From Quadrisphaera setariae (GTDB taxonomy: Bacteria; Actinomycetota; Actinomycetes; Actinomycetales; Quadrisphaeraceae): a stretch of DNA of 64,000 nucleotides. The notes beneath the pieces are model-generated. The model searched no databases and was not told the origin of the DNA. It saw only the letters and a program-made list of their open reading frames with translations. Below, piece after piece: positions 33,517 through 41,131 of the stretch. Each line of letters starts with the position of its first letter. Position 1 is the first letter of the stretch. The DNA is taken from NCBI RefSeq assembly GCF_008041935.1, contig NZ_VKAC01000002.1:1-64000 (forward strand). Direction: 5' to 3'. A program made the translations under genes and the position numbers.

Positions 33517-34422
33517 GTGGCGCTCGAGACGACGGTTCCCCCTGCTGCGGACCAGGACGACGACGGCGCGCACGAGCGCGTCCTCGCGGCGTGCCGGGCC
33601 ATGGACGACGCGGGGGGCCCGCTGCCCCTGGAGGACCTCGCGTCGCTGACGGGGTGGAGCACCCGCCAGCTCGGGCGGCGCTTCGGAGAGGCGCTGGGCA
33701 CCACCCCGCGCGCCTACGGCGAGGCGCTGCGCACGCAGCGCCTGCGCCCGGCGCTGCGGGAGGGCCGCGGCAGCGGCGGCACCGTGCTCGACGCCGCCTT
33801 CAGCGCCGGCTACGGGTCGGTCCGCGCGTTCTACGAGCAGGGTGCCGCCCGCCTGGGCATGACCCCGTCGCAGTACGCCGCCGGGGGCACGGGCGAGCGG
33901 CTGCTGTGGTCGGCCGGGCCCGCCGAGGTGGGCGGCGTCGAGCGGCGCCGGGTGCTCGTCGTCGTCTCGCTCACCGGCGTGGTGGCGGTCCGGATCGGCG
34001 ACGACGACGCCGCGCTGCTCGCCGAGGTGGCCGCCGAGCTGCCGCTCGCCGAGCTCGACCACGAGCCCGAGGTGCTCACCGACGTGGTCGCCGCCGTCGC
34101 GGCCCTCGCCCGCGGGGCCGGGAGCGGCGCCGCGGGCGCGAGCGCCCCGCTGCCGCTGGACGTGCGCGGCACCGCGTTCCAGGCGGCGGTGTGGGCGGCC
34201 CTGCGGCGCATCCCCGCCGGCGAGACCCGCTCCTACGCGCAGGTGGCCGCGGAGCTGGGCCGCCCCACAGCGGTGCGGGCGGTGGCCCGGGCCTGCGCCA
34301 CCAACCCGGCGGCGCTGGTCACCCCGTGCCACCGCGTGGTCCGCTCCGACGGCGGCCTGGGCGGGTTCCGGTGGGGGCTGGAGGTCAAGCAGGCCCTCCT
34401 GGTCGCAGAGCAGCGGCCCTGA
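33517..34422 (+). CDS. Ada-type AraC/O6-methylguanine-DNA methyltransferase
   Basis: 301 aa. N-terminal AraC half: EDLASLTGWSTRQLGRRFGEALGTTPRAYGEALRTQRL. C-terminal methyltransferase: FQAAVWAALRRIPAGETRSYAQVAAELGRP and PCHRVVRSDGGLGGFRWGLEVKQALL with the acceptor Cys. The N-terminal zinc domain of full Ada (about 90 residues, four cysteines) is absent, so it cannot sense methylphosphotriesters the classical way. Start GTG 33517 is leaderless by its -10 element. Divergent from the acyltransferase. Confidence 0.88.
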   Translation: MALETTVPPAADQDDDGAHERVLAACRAMDDAGGPLPLEDLASLTGWSTRQLGRRFGEALGTTPRAYGEALRTQRLRPALREGRGSGGTVLDAAFSAGYGSVRAFYEQGAARLGMTPSQYAAGGTGERLLWSAGPAEVGGVERRRVLVVVSLTGVVAVRIGDDDAALLAEVAAELPLAELDHEPEVLTDVVAAVAALARGAGSGAAGASAPLPLDVRGTAFQAAVWAALRRIPAGETRSYAQVAAELGRPTAVRAVARACATNPAALVTPCHRVVRSDGGLGGFRWGLEVKQALLVAEQRP

Positions 34423-34447
34423 GGGTGCCCGTGGCATCCTCCTCGGC

Positions 34448-34687
34448 GTGGCAGGACTGATCGGCGCCGAGCAGTTCGGCGACGACGGGGTGCACGTCGA
34501 GCACCACCGCGACGGCTCCGTGCGCGCCCGCGGGCCCGTGCTCGACGGCAAGCCGGAGGGCTACTGGGAGTGGTACCGCCTGGACGGCACCAAGCTCCGC
34601 TCGGGCCACTTCACCGACGGCGAGCCGGTGGGGGAGTGGGCCACCTACGACCGGCAGGGTCGCCTGTACAAGACCACCCACCGCTGA
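34448..34687 (+). CDS. Small MORN/YwqK-like repeat protein
   Basis: 79 aa. Repeats DGSVRARGPVLDGKPEGYWEWY and DGTKLRSGHFTDGEPVGEWATYDRQGRL show the YwqK/MORN-variant pattern (G.l.dGkpeGyWewY...G.......). Starts at GTG 34448, 25 nt after the Ada-like gene, with CATCCT 7 nt upstream. Function unknown. Confidence 0.7.
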   Translation: MAGLIGAEQFGDDGVHVEHHRDGSVRARGPVLDGKPEGYWEWYRLDGTKLRSGHFTDGEPVGEWATYDRQGRLYKTTHR

Positions 34688-34697
34688 CCAGCGGGGG

Positions 34698-35093
34698 TCA
34701 GGGCCTGATGTCGACCGGCCCCGCGTGCACGGGCAGGCCCGCCGCCTTCCACGCCTCCACCCCGCCGATGACGTCCGTGGCCCGCCGCAGCCCCACGGCC
34801 TGCAGCGACGCCGCCGCCAGGCTCGAGCTGTACCCGTGGCGGCAGGCGACCACCACCTGCACGTCGTAGCCGGTCGCCTCCGGGATCCGGTGCGGGCAGG
34901 TCGGGTCGAGCCGCCACTCCAGCACGGTCCTGTCGATGACCAGCGCTCCCGGCAGCTCTCCCTGCTCGGCGCGGTGCGCCGGGGTGCGCGTGTCGACCAG
35001 CAGCGCACCGCCCGCCACGGCGTCGGCCGCCTCGAGCGGGGTCAGGCGCTGCAGCCGCGCACGAGCCGCCGCCAGGACCTCCGCCGCTCCCAC
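34698..35093 (-). CDS. Rhodanese-like protein
   Basis: 131 aa. Rhodanese fold: LTPLEAADAVAGGALLVDTRTPAHRAEQGELPGALVI and the active-site loop VVACRHGYSSSLAAASL with the catalytic Cys. It ends YDVIGGVEAWKAAGLPV. It would carry sulfur or act as a phosphatase-like scaffold. Start GTG 35093 lies 1 nt after the upstream stop region (stop 35097-35095), so it is coupled to the kinase-fold gene. Confidence 0.85.
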   Translation of the reverse strand: MGAAEVLAAARARLQRLTPLEAADAVAGGALLVDTRTPAHRAEQGELPGALVIDRTVLEWRLDPTCPHRIPEATGYDVQVVVACRHGYSSSLAAASLQAVGLRRATDVIGGVEAWKAAGLPVHAGPVDIRP

Positions 35094-35094
35094 G

Positions 35095-36057
35095 TCATGC
35101 AGTCTCCGCGACGGCGGCCGCCAGCGCTCGGGACGCCTGCGCGACCATCGCCGGGTTCGTCTCCCAGTAGTACGGCAGCGCCCGCACCGCCTGCTGGAGG
35201 ACGACGCCGCGCCCGCGCGCCCACGCCGCGTCGTCCGCGCCCACCCCTTCACGGAAGCGCTGCTGGGCGGCGCGCGCGGAGGCGCCGCCGAAGAGGTGCC
35301 AGGCAGGCCGCAGGTCGGTGGCCGGGTCGGCGAGAGCAGCCGAGCCCCAGTCGATGACGGCGGTGGGCCGGCCCGGAGCGGCGGGGTCGACCAGCACGTT
35401 GCCGGGCACGAGGTCGCCGTGCGACCACACGGGCGGCCCGGCGTGCGGTGGCGCCTCCAGCGCGGCCTCCCAGCAGCGCAGCACCGCGCGCCGACCACCC
35501 GTCCCACCGCGGCTGTCGACGACGACGTCGACCCGCGCGCCGAGCTCCGCCAGCGCTGCGCGCACGTCGTCGTCCAGCGCGGCCAGCGGACCACCGCGCT
35601 GCCCGGGCCCGCGGACGGGCGGGTCGGGGGCGAGGTGGGGCGGGATCGCGCGCAGCGCGGTGACGAAGCCGGCGACGTCCGCGGCGGTGCGCTCGGTGGC
35701 GTCGCGGTCGGGGTCGGCCTGCTGTCCGGGAAGCCACCCGACCACCGCCCACGGGAAGGGGTAGCCGCAGCCGGGGCTGCCGAGCGCCTCCGTGCGGGGC
35801 AGCATCAGGGGCAGGTGGGGCGCCAGGAGCGGCAGCCACCGCGCCTCGAGGGCCCCCTGCTCCCGCGCCCACGCGATCTTCGGCAGCCGCACGGCGAGCT
35901 GGTCGCCGAGCCGGTAGACGTCGTGGTCCGTGCCCCACGAGCTGACGGGCACGACCGGCAGCGCCGCGAGGTGGGGCAGCTGCTCGGTGAGCAGGGCGCG
36001 CACCAGGGCGGCGGAGGTGGGCACCTGGTCGCGGTGCAGTGCTCTCACCGGTGCCAC
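35095..36057 (-). CDS. Aminoglycoside-phosphotransferase-family kinase
   Basis: 320 aa. The kinase motif VWSHGDLVPGNVLVD (catalytic Asp, Asn) followed by AVIDWGSAALADPATDLRPAW. N-terminus: SSWGTDHDVYRLGDQLAVRLPK with the ATP-site lysine. This resembles actinobacterial phosphotransferase family members that modify small molecules; resistance cannot be inferred. GTG 36057 is chosen; GTG 36048 is possible. Followed with about 1 nt by rhodanese. Confidence 0.82.
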   Translation of the reverse strand: MAPVRALHRDQVPTSAALVRALLTEQLPHLAALPVVPVSSWGTDHDVYRLGDQLAVRLPKIAWAREQGALEARWLPLLAPHLPLMLPRTEALGSPGCGYPFPWAVVGWLPGQQADPDRDATERTAADVAGFVTALRAIPPHLAPDPPVRGPGQRGGPLAALDDDVRAALAELGARVDVVVDSRGGTGGRRAVLRCWEAALEAPPHAGPPVWSHGDLVPGNVLVDPAAPGRPTAVIDWGSAALADPATDLRPAWHLFGGASARAAQQRFREGVGADDAAWARGRGVVLQQAVRALPYYWETNPAMVAQASRALAAAVAETA

Positions 36058-36125
36058 GCTGCCGCTGCGCCGGTCGTCCTCTCCACCGGGTTCCCGCGAC
36101 CGTGGACGCCGAGCACACCCGTGGC

Positions 36126-36131
36126 TAGCGT
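36126..36131 (+). promoter_or_regulatory. -10 element (TAGCGT), leaderless promoter
   Basis: TAGCGT lies 6 nt before ATG 36138. Confidence 0.5.
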
Positions 36132-36137
36132 CGGGCG

Positions 36138-36728
36138 ATGGCCATCGAGGTGCGACCGGCCCGCGACTTCGACGACGTCGCTGCTGTGCTCGGACCCAAG
36201 AACCCCACCTCGAGCGTGTGCTGGTGCCTGTCGCACCGCATCGACGCGAAGACCAACCGCTCGCTCGTCGGGCCGGCGCGCGGGGAGCTGGTGCGCCAGC
36301 TGGTGCAGCGCGACGTCGCGCCCGGCGTCCTGGCCTACGACGTCGGGGCGGCCGACGACGGCGGCGACCTGGTGGTCGGGTGGGCGGCCGTCGCACCGCG
36401 CGCCGAGCTGCCGTACGCGCGCTCGACCAAGATCCCCCACGTCGACGCGCTGCCCGCGTGGTCGCTGTGGTGCGTGCGCGTGCGGCCCGGGCACCGCGGG
36501 CGCGGCATCGCGCCGCACCTGCTCGACGGCGCGGCGCGCTACGCCTTCGAGCAGGGCGCCCCGGCCGTGGAGGGGTACCCGGTGGACAACCGCGGTGAGG
36601 AGGTCGACCTCACCATGGCCTTCGTCGGCACGCGGGCGCTGTTCGAGGGGGCCGGCTTCGCCGTCGCCTCGACCACCGAGTCGAAGGCCGGTGGCTTCCC
36701 GCGGGTGCTGGTGCGGCGCTATCCCTGA
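36138..36728 (+). CDS. GNAT-family acetyltransferase
   Basis: 196 aa. Acetyl-CoA binding: WSLWCVRVRPGHRGRGIAPHLLDGAARYAFEQGA, i.e. the R.GRG..P motif A. The C-terminus has FEGAGFAVAS, the usual motif B. The N-terminal PTSSVCWCLSHR is characteristic of a GNAT subgroup found beside kinases. Leaderless: -10-like hexamer 6 nt before ATG. Its 3' end overlaps the convergent LigD-like gene by 10 nt. Confidence 0.85.
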   Translation: MAIEVRPARDFDDVAAVLGPKNPTSSVCWCLSHRIDAKTNRSLVGPARGELVRQLVQRDVAPGVLAYDVGAADDGGDLVVGWAAVAPRAELPYARSTKIPHVDALPAWSLWCVRVRPGHRGRGIAPHLLDGAARYAFEQGAPAVEGYPVDNRGEEVDLTMAFVGTRALFEGAGFAVASTTESKAGGFPRVLVRRYP

Positions 36729-37717
36729 CCCGCCTCCGGCTCGTCCTGGCTGCGGCGGGCGCGGGCGCGGCGCTTGCCCTCGTGCATCGCCGCCACCCGC
36801 GGTACGGGGATCTCGTGTCCCTCGACCACGAGCACCTCGGGCAGCTGCTGCGGCGCAGGCAGCGCGTCCCGCCACGGGTCGCCCGACGCCGGAGCGGCCT
36901 CGGCGGCGAGCCGTGCGGCGTTGTGGACGGTCACGTCGCCGGGGACGACGACGTCGAGGGCGTCCCACGGCACGGGGAACGACACCGGCACCCCCGGCCT
37001 GACGCGCGGGCTGTAGCAGCAGGCGAGGCTGCCGCCGCCGGCGCGCGTGGGGTCGAGGAACACCCGGCCCCCCCGGTCGGCCAGCAGGAACGCCGTGGTC
37101 GCGACGTCGGGGCCGAGGCGCTCGGCGCGCGCGGCCAGGGCGCGGGTGGCCGCGGCGGCGTCGTCGACGGTGACGTCGCGGACGGGAACCACCACGTGCA
37201 GCCCCTTCGCGCCGCTCGTCTTCATCGCGGCGCTCAGCTCGGCCTCCGCCAGGGCCCGCTCCACGAGCCGCGCCGCGGCCACCACGGCGCTGAAGGGTGC
37301 GTCCGGCGGCGGGTCGAGGTCGAGCACGAGGTGGGTGACCCTCCCTTCGCCGGACAGGACGGTCGGGTGGAGCTCCACGGCGCGCTGCCCGGCCAGCCAC
37401 ACGAGCGTGCGGACGTCCTCGGCGAGCGGGTAGCGGATCGTGCGCTGGGAGGCCTCCGCCCACACGTCCGTCGTCCTGACCCAGCCCGGCGCGCTGGAGG
37501 GGAGGTTCTTCTGCACGAAGGGCCGCTGCCCCGGCCGCACGCGCGTCACGGTCAGCGGGCGGCCGTGCAGCTCGGCCACCAGCGGCCCGGCCAGCGCGCG
37601 CACGTGGTCGACGAGGTCGCGCTTGGTGGCGCCCGCGCCCTCGAACAGCTCCGCGTCGAGGTGCTTCAGCTCGACGCCCTCCACCACCTCGGTGTCTCCG
37701 GCGTCCGCTCGGGCCAT
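36719..37717 (-). CDS. LigD-type DNA polymerase/primase (non-homologous end joining)
   Basis: 332 aa, AEP fold polymerase domain. THLVLDLDPP gives the metal-binding Asp-x-Asp near residue 134, and KTSGAKGLHVVVPV the primase signature. Arg/Lys-rich: GRPLTVTRVRPGQRPFVQKNLPS. In Mycobacterium LigD this domain is fused to a ligase; here it stands alone. The last 40 residues are basic, KRRARARRSQDE. Start ATG 37717 has TAGCGT 6 nt upstream (leaderless). An ATP-dependent ligase that could partner it lies at 58.5 kb. Confidence 0.88.
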   Translation of the reverse strand: MARADAGDTEVVEGVELKHLDAELFEGAGATKRDLVDHVRALAGPLVAELHGRPLTVTRVRPGQRPFVQKNLPSSAPGWVRTTDVWAEASQRTIRYPLAEDVRTLVWLAGQRAVELHPTVLSGEGRVTHLVLDLDPPPDAPFSAVVAAARLVERALAEAELSAAMKTSGAKGLHVVVPVRDVTVDDAAAATRALAARAERLGPDVATTAFLLADRGGRVFLDPTRAGGGSLACCYSPRVRPGVPVSFPVPWDALDVVVPGDVTVHNAARLAAEAAPASGDPWRDALPAPQQLPEVLVVEGHEIPVPRVAAMHEGKRRARARRSQDEPEAGQG

Positions 37718-37723
37718 GCGCCG

Positions 37724-37729
37724 ACGCTA
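37724..37729 (-). promoter_or_regulatory. -10 element (TAGCGT), leaderless promoter
   Basis: On the minus strand TAGCGT lies 6 nt before ATG 37717. Confidence 0.5.
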
Positions 37730-37767
37730 GGGCCGTCCCGCGGCGCGCGCCGCCCGTGGCGCCACCG

Positions 37768-38175
37768 TCACGCCTGCCCCCACGTGAGGCAGAAGGGGTG
37801 GCCGGCCGGATCCGCGTAGGCGCGGAAGCCCTCGGCGGCGGCGAGCTCGTGCGCGGCCAGCAGCAGCCGCGCGCCCTTCGCCAGCACCTCCGCCTCGGCG
37901 GCCCGGGGGTCGTCCACCTCCAGGTCGAGGTGCACCTGCTGGCGCACCGCCGGGTCCGGCCAGGTCGGCGGCACGTGGTCGGGCGCGAGCTGCACGCCGA
38001 CCACCGGCTCGCCGTCCACCTCCACCTGGTGCCAGCGACCGTCCGACCACGCCGGCACCACCACCTCGCCCTCGAGCAGGTCCGCCCAGAAGGAGCTCTC
38101 GGCGCCCACGTCGGAGGCTGGGGGCACCTCCCGCTTGCGGGGGACGAAGACCACGAGGCGGTGCTTCGGCCGCAT
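37768..38175 (-). CDS. VOC-family protein (paralogue 1)
   Basis: 135 aa. [55 protein letters not shown] and a terminal [14 protein letters not shown] are near-identical in order to the adjacent paralogue. Single VOC module of unknown ligand. ATG 38175 overlaps the upstream stop (ATGA), so both paralogues form an operon. Confidence 0.84.
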   Translation of the reverse strand: MRPKHRLVVFVPRKREVPPASDVGAESSFWADLLEGEVVVPAWSDGRWHQVEVDGEPVVGVQLAPDHVPPTWPDPAVRQQVHLDLEVDDPRAAEAEVLAKGARLLLAAHELAAAEGFRAYADPAGHPFCLTWGQA

Positions 38176-38546
38176 CACTCGCCCCAGCAGAGGCAGAACG
38201 GGTGGCCGGCCGGGCTCGCGTACACGCGCCAGCCCTCGGCGGCCTCCAGCGGGTGCGTCTCCTCGAGCAGCCGCGCGCCGGCGGCCAGCGCCTCGGCCTC
38301 CGCCGCGCGCGCGTCCTCCACGTCGAGGTCGAGGTGGACCTGCTGGCGCACCGCCGGGTCGGGCCAGGTCGGCGCGACGTGGTCGGAGGACAGCTGCACG
38401 CACACGTCCGGCAGGCCGGGCGTGCGCACGGTGTGCCACTCGTCGTCGTCCTGCACCACCTCCCCGCCCAGGAGGTCGGCCCAGAAGCGGCTCTCGGTCG
38501 CGACGTCGGAGGAGTCGAAGGCGATGGACAGGCCGGTGGTCCGCAT
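38175..38546 (-). CDS. VOC-family protein (paralogue 2)
   Basis: 123 aa. [58 protein letters not shown] and [14 protein letters not shown]. Tandem duplicate of the next gene downstream; the shared block [15 protein letters not shown] is identical. ATG 38546 start. Ligand unknown. Confidence 0.84.
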   Translation of the reverse strand: MRTTGLSIAFDSSDVATESRFWADLLGGEVVQDDDEWHTVRTPGLPDVCVQLSSDHVAPTWPDPAVRQQVHLDLDVEDARAAEAEALAAGARLLEETHPLEAAEGWRVYASPAGHPFCLCWGE

Positions 38547-38573
38547 GCCCCCGCATGCTGCTCTCATGGACCG

Positions 38574-38975
38574 GTGACGTCGAGCGAGCGGCAGCTGGTC
38601 TCCTCCGGAGCGGTGTGGGAGGACGTCGTCGGCTACTCCCGCGCCGTGCGCGTGGGCCCGTGGGTGAGCGTGGCCGGGACCACCGCGGCGCTGCCCGGCG
38701 GTGGCGTCGTCGGCGGCGACGACCCCGCCGAGCAGGCCCGTGAGGCGCTGCGCCGCATCGGCGCCGCGCTGGAGCAGGCGGGTGCGTCGCTGGCCGACGT
38801 CGTCCGCACCCGGATGTACGTCACCGACATCGCGCGCTGGGAGGAGGTCGGTCGCGCCCACGGCGAGGTCTTCGGCGCCGTCCGCCCCGCCACGTCCATG
38901 GTCGAGGTCAGCGCGCTCATCGCCCCTGAGCTGCTCGTCGAGGTGGAGGCCGACGCCGTCGTCGTCCTGCCCTGA
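38574..38975 (+). CDS. RidA/YjgF-family protein
   Basis: 133 aa. [22 protein letters not shown], then [37 protein letters not shown] and [27 protein letters not shown] match the RidA family with its conserved Arg (VRTRMYV) and a Glu. RidA proteins hydrolyse reactive enamines/imines. Starts at GTG 38574; it is divergent from the VOC genes by only 27 nt. Confidence 0.88.
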   Translation: MTSSERQLVSSGAVWEDVVGYSRAVRVGPWVSVAGTTAALPGGGVVGGDDPAEQAREALRRIGAALEQAGASLADVVRTRMYVTDIARWEEVGRAHGEVFGAVRPATSMVEVSALIAPELLVEVEADAVVVLP

Positions 38976-39004
38976 GGCGCTCAGGACGACGACGGCGGGC
39001 GCGG

Positions 39005-39577
39005 TCAGCGCAGCTCGGAGGCCAGCAGGGAGCCGATCCAGCCGTCGTCGCGGTGGCCGCGGGCCACGAGCAGGCCCCGGACCTCGCCCTCCACCCGGAA
39101 GCCGCACTTCTCCGCGACGCTCCGCGAGGCGTGGTTGCCCACCACCGCGCGCCAGTGGACGCCGACCAGGCCCAGCTCGTCGAAGCCCCAGGCCAGCAGC
39201 GTCCGGGCGGCACGGGTCATGACGCCGCGGCCGCGGGCGGCGGGGTGCAGGCCGAAGCCGATCTCGGCCCAGCGAGCCTCGCCGAGGCGGAGGTCGACCG
39301 TGCCGGCGAAGCGCCCGTCGAGCTCGACGGCGCACGAAGCCATCGACCCGTCGGCCCACCCGGCGTCGACCTTGTCGAGGAAGCCCTGCACGTGGTGGCG
39401 CTCGTAGGGCACGGGGACCGAGGTCCACCGCTGCATGTCGGTGTCGGAGCACTGCTCGAAGATCGCGTCGGCGTCCTCGGGGCGGTGGCGGCGCAGCAGC
39501 ACGCCGCCACCGGCGTGGAGGACGGGCGGCTCGGGCAGAGGTGGGTGCTCGGGCGCGGTGGGTTCCACCCGGACCAC
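39005..39577 (-). CDS. RimJ/RimL-type GNAT acetyltransferase
   Basis: 190 aa. VLLRRHRPEDADAIFEQCSDTDMQRW, then RWAEIGFGLHPAARGRGVMTRAARTLLAWGFDELGLVGVHWRAVVGNHASRSVAEKCGFRVEGEVRG. The arrangement is that of ribosomal-protein-type N-acetyltransferases. Substrate unknown. Start position is not confirmed by a ribosome site. Confidence 0.85.
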   Translation of the reverse strand: MVRVEPTAPEHPPLPEPPVLHAGGGVLLRRHRPEDADAIFEQCSDTDMQRWTSVPVPYERHHVQGFLDKVDAGWADGSMASCAVELDGRFAGTVDLRLGEARWAEIGFGLHPAARGRGVMTRAARTLLAWGFDELGLVGVHWRAVVGNHASRSVAEKCGFRVEGEVRGLLVARGHRDDGWIGSLLASELR

Positions 39578-39620
39578 GGTGGCAGGACGACGGCGGCTCC
39601 GGCCAGGGGGTTTCCAGTGG

Positions 39621-41117
39621 TCAGCCCGCAGAGGCCACGGCTGGGAGCACGTGCTCGCGGTACCAGTCGCTGTGCAGCACTCCGTGCGGGTCGACCTCGT
39701 GCTGGTGGGCCACCACGTCGGGCAGCTCGGGGTAGGCGCGCAGCAGCTGGTCGGGCCGGGCCCAGCGGTGGTAGGTGAGGAAGTAGCTGCCGCCGCGGTC
39801 GAGGGCGAGGTCGATGAGCCGCTGGAACGCGGCGGCGCTCTTCGCGGTGCCAGCCGGGGTGTGCTCGGTGTGGATGTTGAGCACCAGGCACGCGGAGCGG
39901 CGGCGCGCCCACGGCAGCGCCGTGTCGACGTCCGCCTCGACGAACCTCACCGTGCCGTAGACGACGTCGACGGCGTGCTCTCGCAGGTCGTCGGCCACGG
40001 CCCGGGTGAAGCCGGCGAGCTCAGCGGGAGGCACGTACAGCTCGCCGATGACCTCGCTGGCCGGCGGTCCGCCGAGCGCGGCGTCGATGCGGCGGTGGTA
40101 GCCGTCCTCGTAGTCGGCCAGCTGGTGGGTGTCCGACCAGTACCGCTGGCCGGAGGTGGCCAGGTAGTGCCGCGCGTACCGGTCGAACGCCGTCGCCTTG
40201 TCGCGGTGGGCCAGCTCCAGCAGCTCGGCCCAGTCGCCTCGGGAGAGCGCCAGCTGGCCCTCGGGGACCACGTGGGCGCTCTCGTCGTCGTCCTGCCCTC
40301 CAGTCCCTCCGGCGTCGAGCGGCCGGTAGCAGGAGAAGACGCCCTCGCGCAGGAAGCCGGTCGAGGCCGGGTCGACGGCGGGCTGCAGGTCGCCGTAGAG
40401 GTACCCGGACGCGACGCGCTCAGCCACCTGCGCCGCCAGCTGCTCGGTGGTGGAGAGCACCACGTCGCGCTGGAGCACGCGCCGCGGCGCCAGCCGGAGC
40501 ACCACCGAGGTGAGGACGCCGAAGAGCCCGTACCCCCCGAGGACCGCGCGGAAGAGGTGCGGCTCGTGCTCCCGGCTGAGGTGGGTCGCGCGGCCGTCGG
40601 GCAGCACCACGCGCACGGACTCGACGTCGGCGGCCAGGGGGGCCATGGCCAGCCCGCGACCGTGGGCGTTGACCGAGACCGAACCGCCGAGGCTGAACCT
40701 GTCGGCGCCCGTCTGCTTCTGCCGGACGCCCCACCGCCGGCTGCGCGGCAGGTGCGCCTGCTGGGCGGCCAGGGCCGTGACGAGCCGCGGCCACTGCACG
40801 CCCGCACCGACCTCCACCAGACCGCGGGCGACGTCGACGGGACCCACCGCGTCCAGGCCGCTCGCGTCGAGCAGGAGCCCGTCGGTGGCGAACTGCTGGC
40901 CGCCCATGGCGTGCCGCCCGCCGGCAGCCGTCAGCCGCAGGCCTCCGGCGCGCGCACGGGCCAGGGCGGCCGCCACGTCCTGCTCGGTGCGCGGGCGGAG
41001 CACCTCGCGCACACGAGTGGCGTTGAGGGCGGAGTGGACGTCGTCGACCAGCACGCCCGTCAGCGTGGTGCTGCGCTGGTGACGAGGTCGTGACGGGCGC
41101 GCCGCGGTGACCGTCAC
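39621..41117 (-). CDS. FAD-linked (PCMH-type) oxidoreductase
   Basis: 498 aa. FAD domain: EVLRPRTEQDVAAALARARAGGLRLTAAGGRHAMGGQQFATDGLLLD near residue 40, with the Gly-Gly-Arg-His loop that often carries covalent FAD. FSLGGSVSVNAHGRGL near residue 140 is the second FAD-contact. The C-terminal half reads RWARPDQLLRAYPELPDVVAHQHEVDPHGVLHSDWY, as in sugar or alditol oxidases and related enzymes. Its GTG start is only 14 nt from the divergent CHAD gene start. Substrate unknown. Confidence 0.85.
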   Translation of the reverse strand: MTVTAARPSRPRHQRSTTLTGVLVDDVHSALNATRVREVLRPRTEQDVAAALARARAGGLRLTAAGGRHAMGGQQFATDGLLLDASGLDAVGPVDVARGLVEVGAGVQWPRLVTALAAQQAHLPRSRRWGVRQKQTGADRFSLGGSVSVNAHGRGLAMAPLAADVESVRVVLPDGRATHLSREHEPHLFRAVLGGYGLFGVLTSVVLRLAPRRVLQRDVVLSTTEQLAAQVAERVASGYLYGDLQPAVDPASTGFLREGVFSCYRPLDAGGTGGQDDDESAHVVPEGQLALSRGDWAELLELAHRDKATAFDRYARHYLATSGQRYWSDTHQLADYEDGYHRRIDAALGGPPASEVIGELYVPPAELAGFTRAVADDLREHAVDVVYGTVRFVEADVDTALPWARRRSACLVLNIHTEHTPAGTAKSAAAFQRLIDLALDRGGSYFLTYHRWARPDQLLRAYPELPDVVAHQHEVDPHGVLHSDWYREHVLPAVASAG

Positions 41118-41123
41118 TAGGGT
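41118..41123 (+). promoter_or_regulatory. -10-like element (TAGGGT)
   Basis: TAGGGT lies 8 nt before ATG 41132 and fits a near-leaderless message. It is inside the 14-nt gap between two divergent start codons. Confidence 0.4.
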
Positions 41124-41131
41124 CGACGGGC

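Noticed and set aside
35095-36057. Aminoglycoside resistance gene
   Set aside because: The fold is widespread in actinomycetes and no resistance-specific signature is visible.
38175-39452. 425-codon minus frame over RidA and the acetyltransferase
   Set aside because: Only the last 123 codons (VOC) match a family; the upstream part is antisense to RidA.
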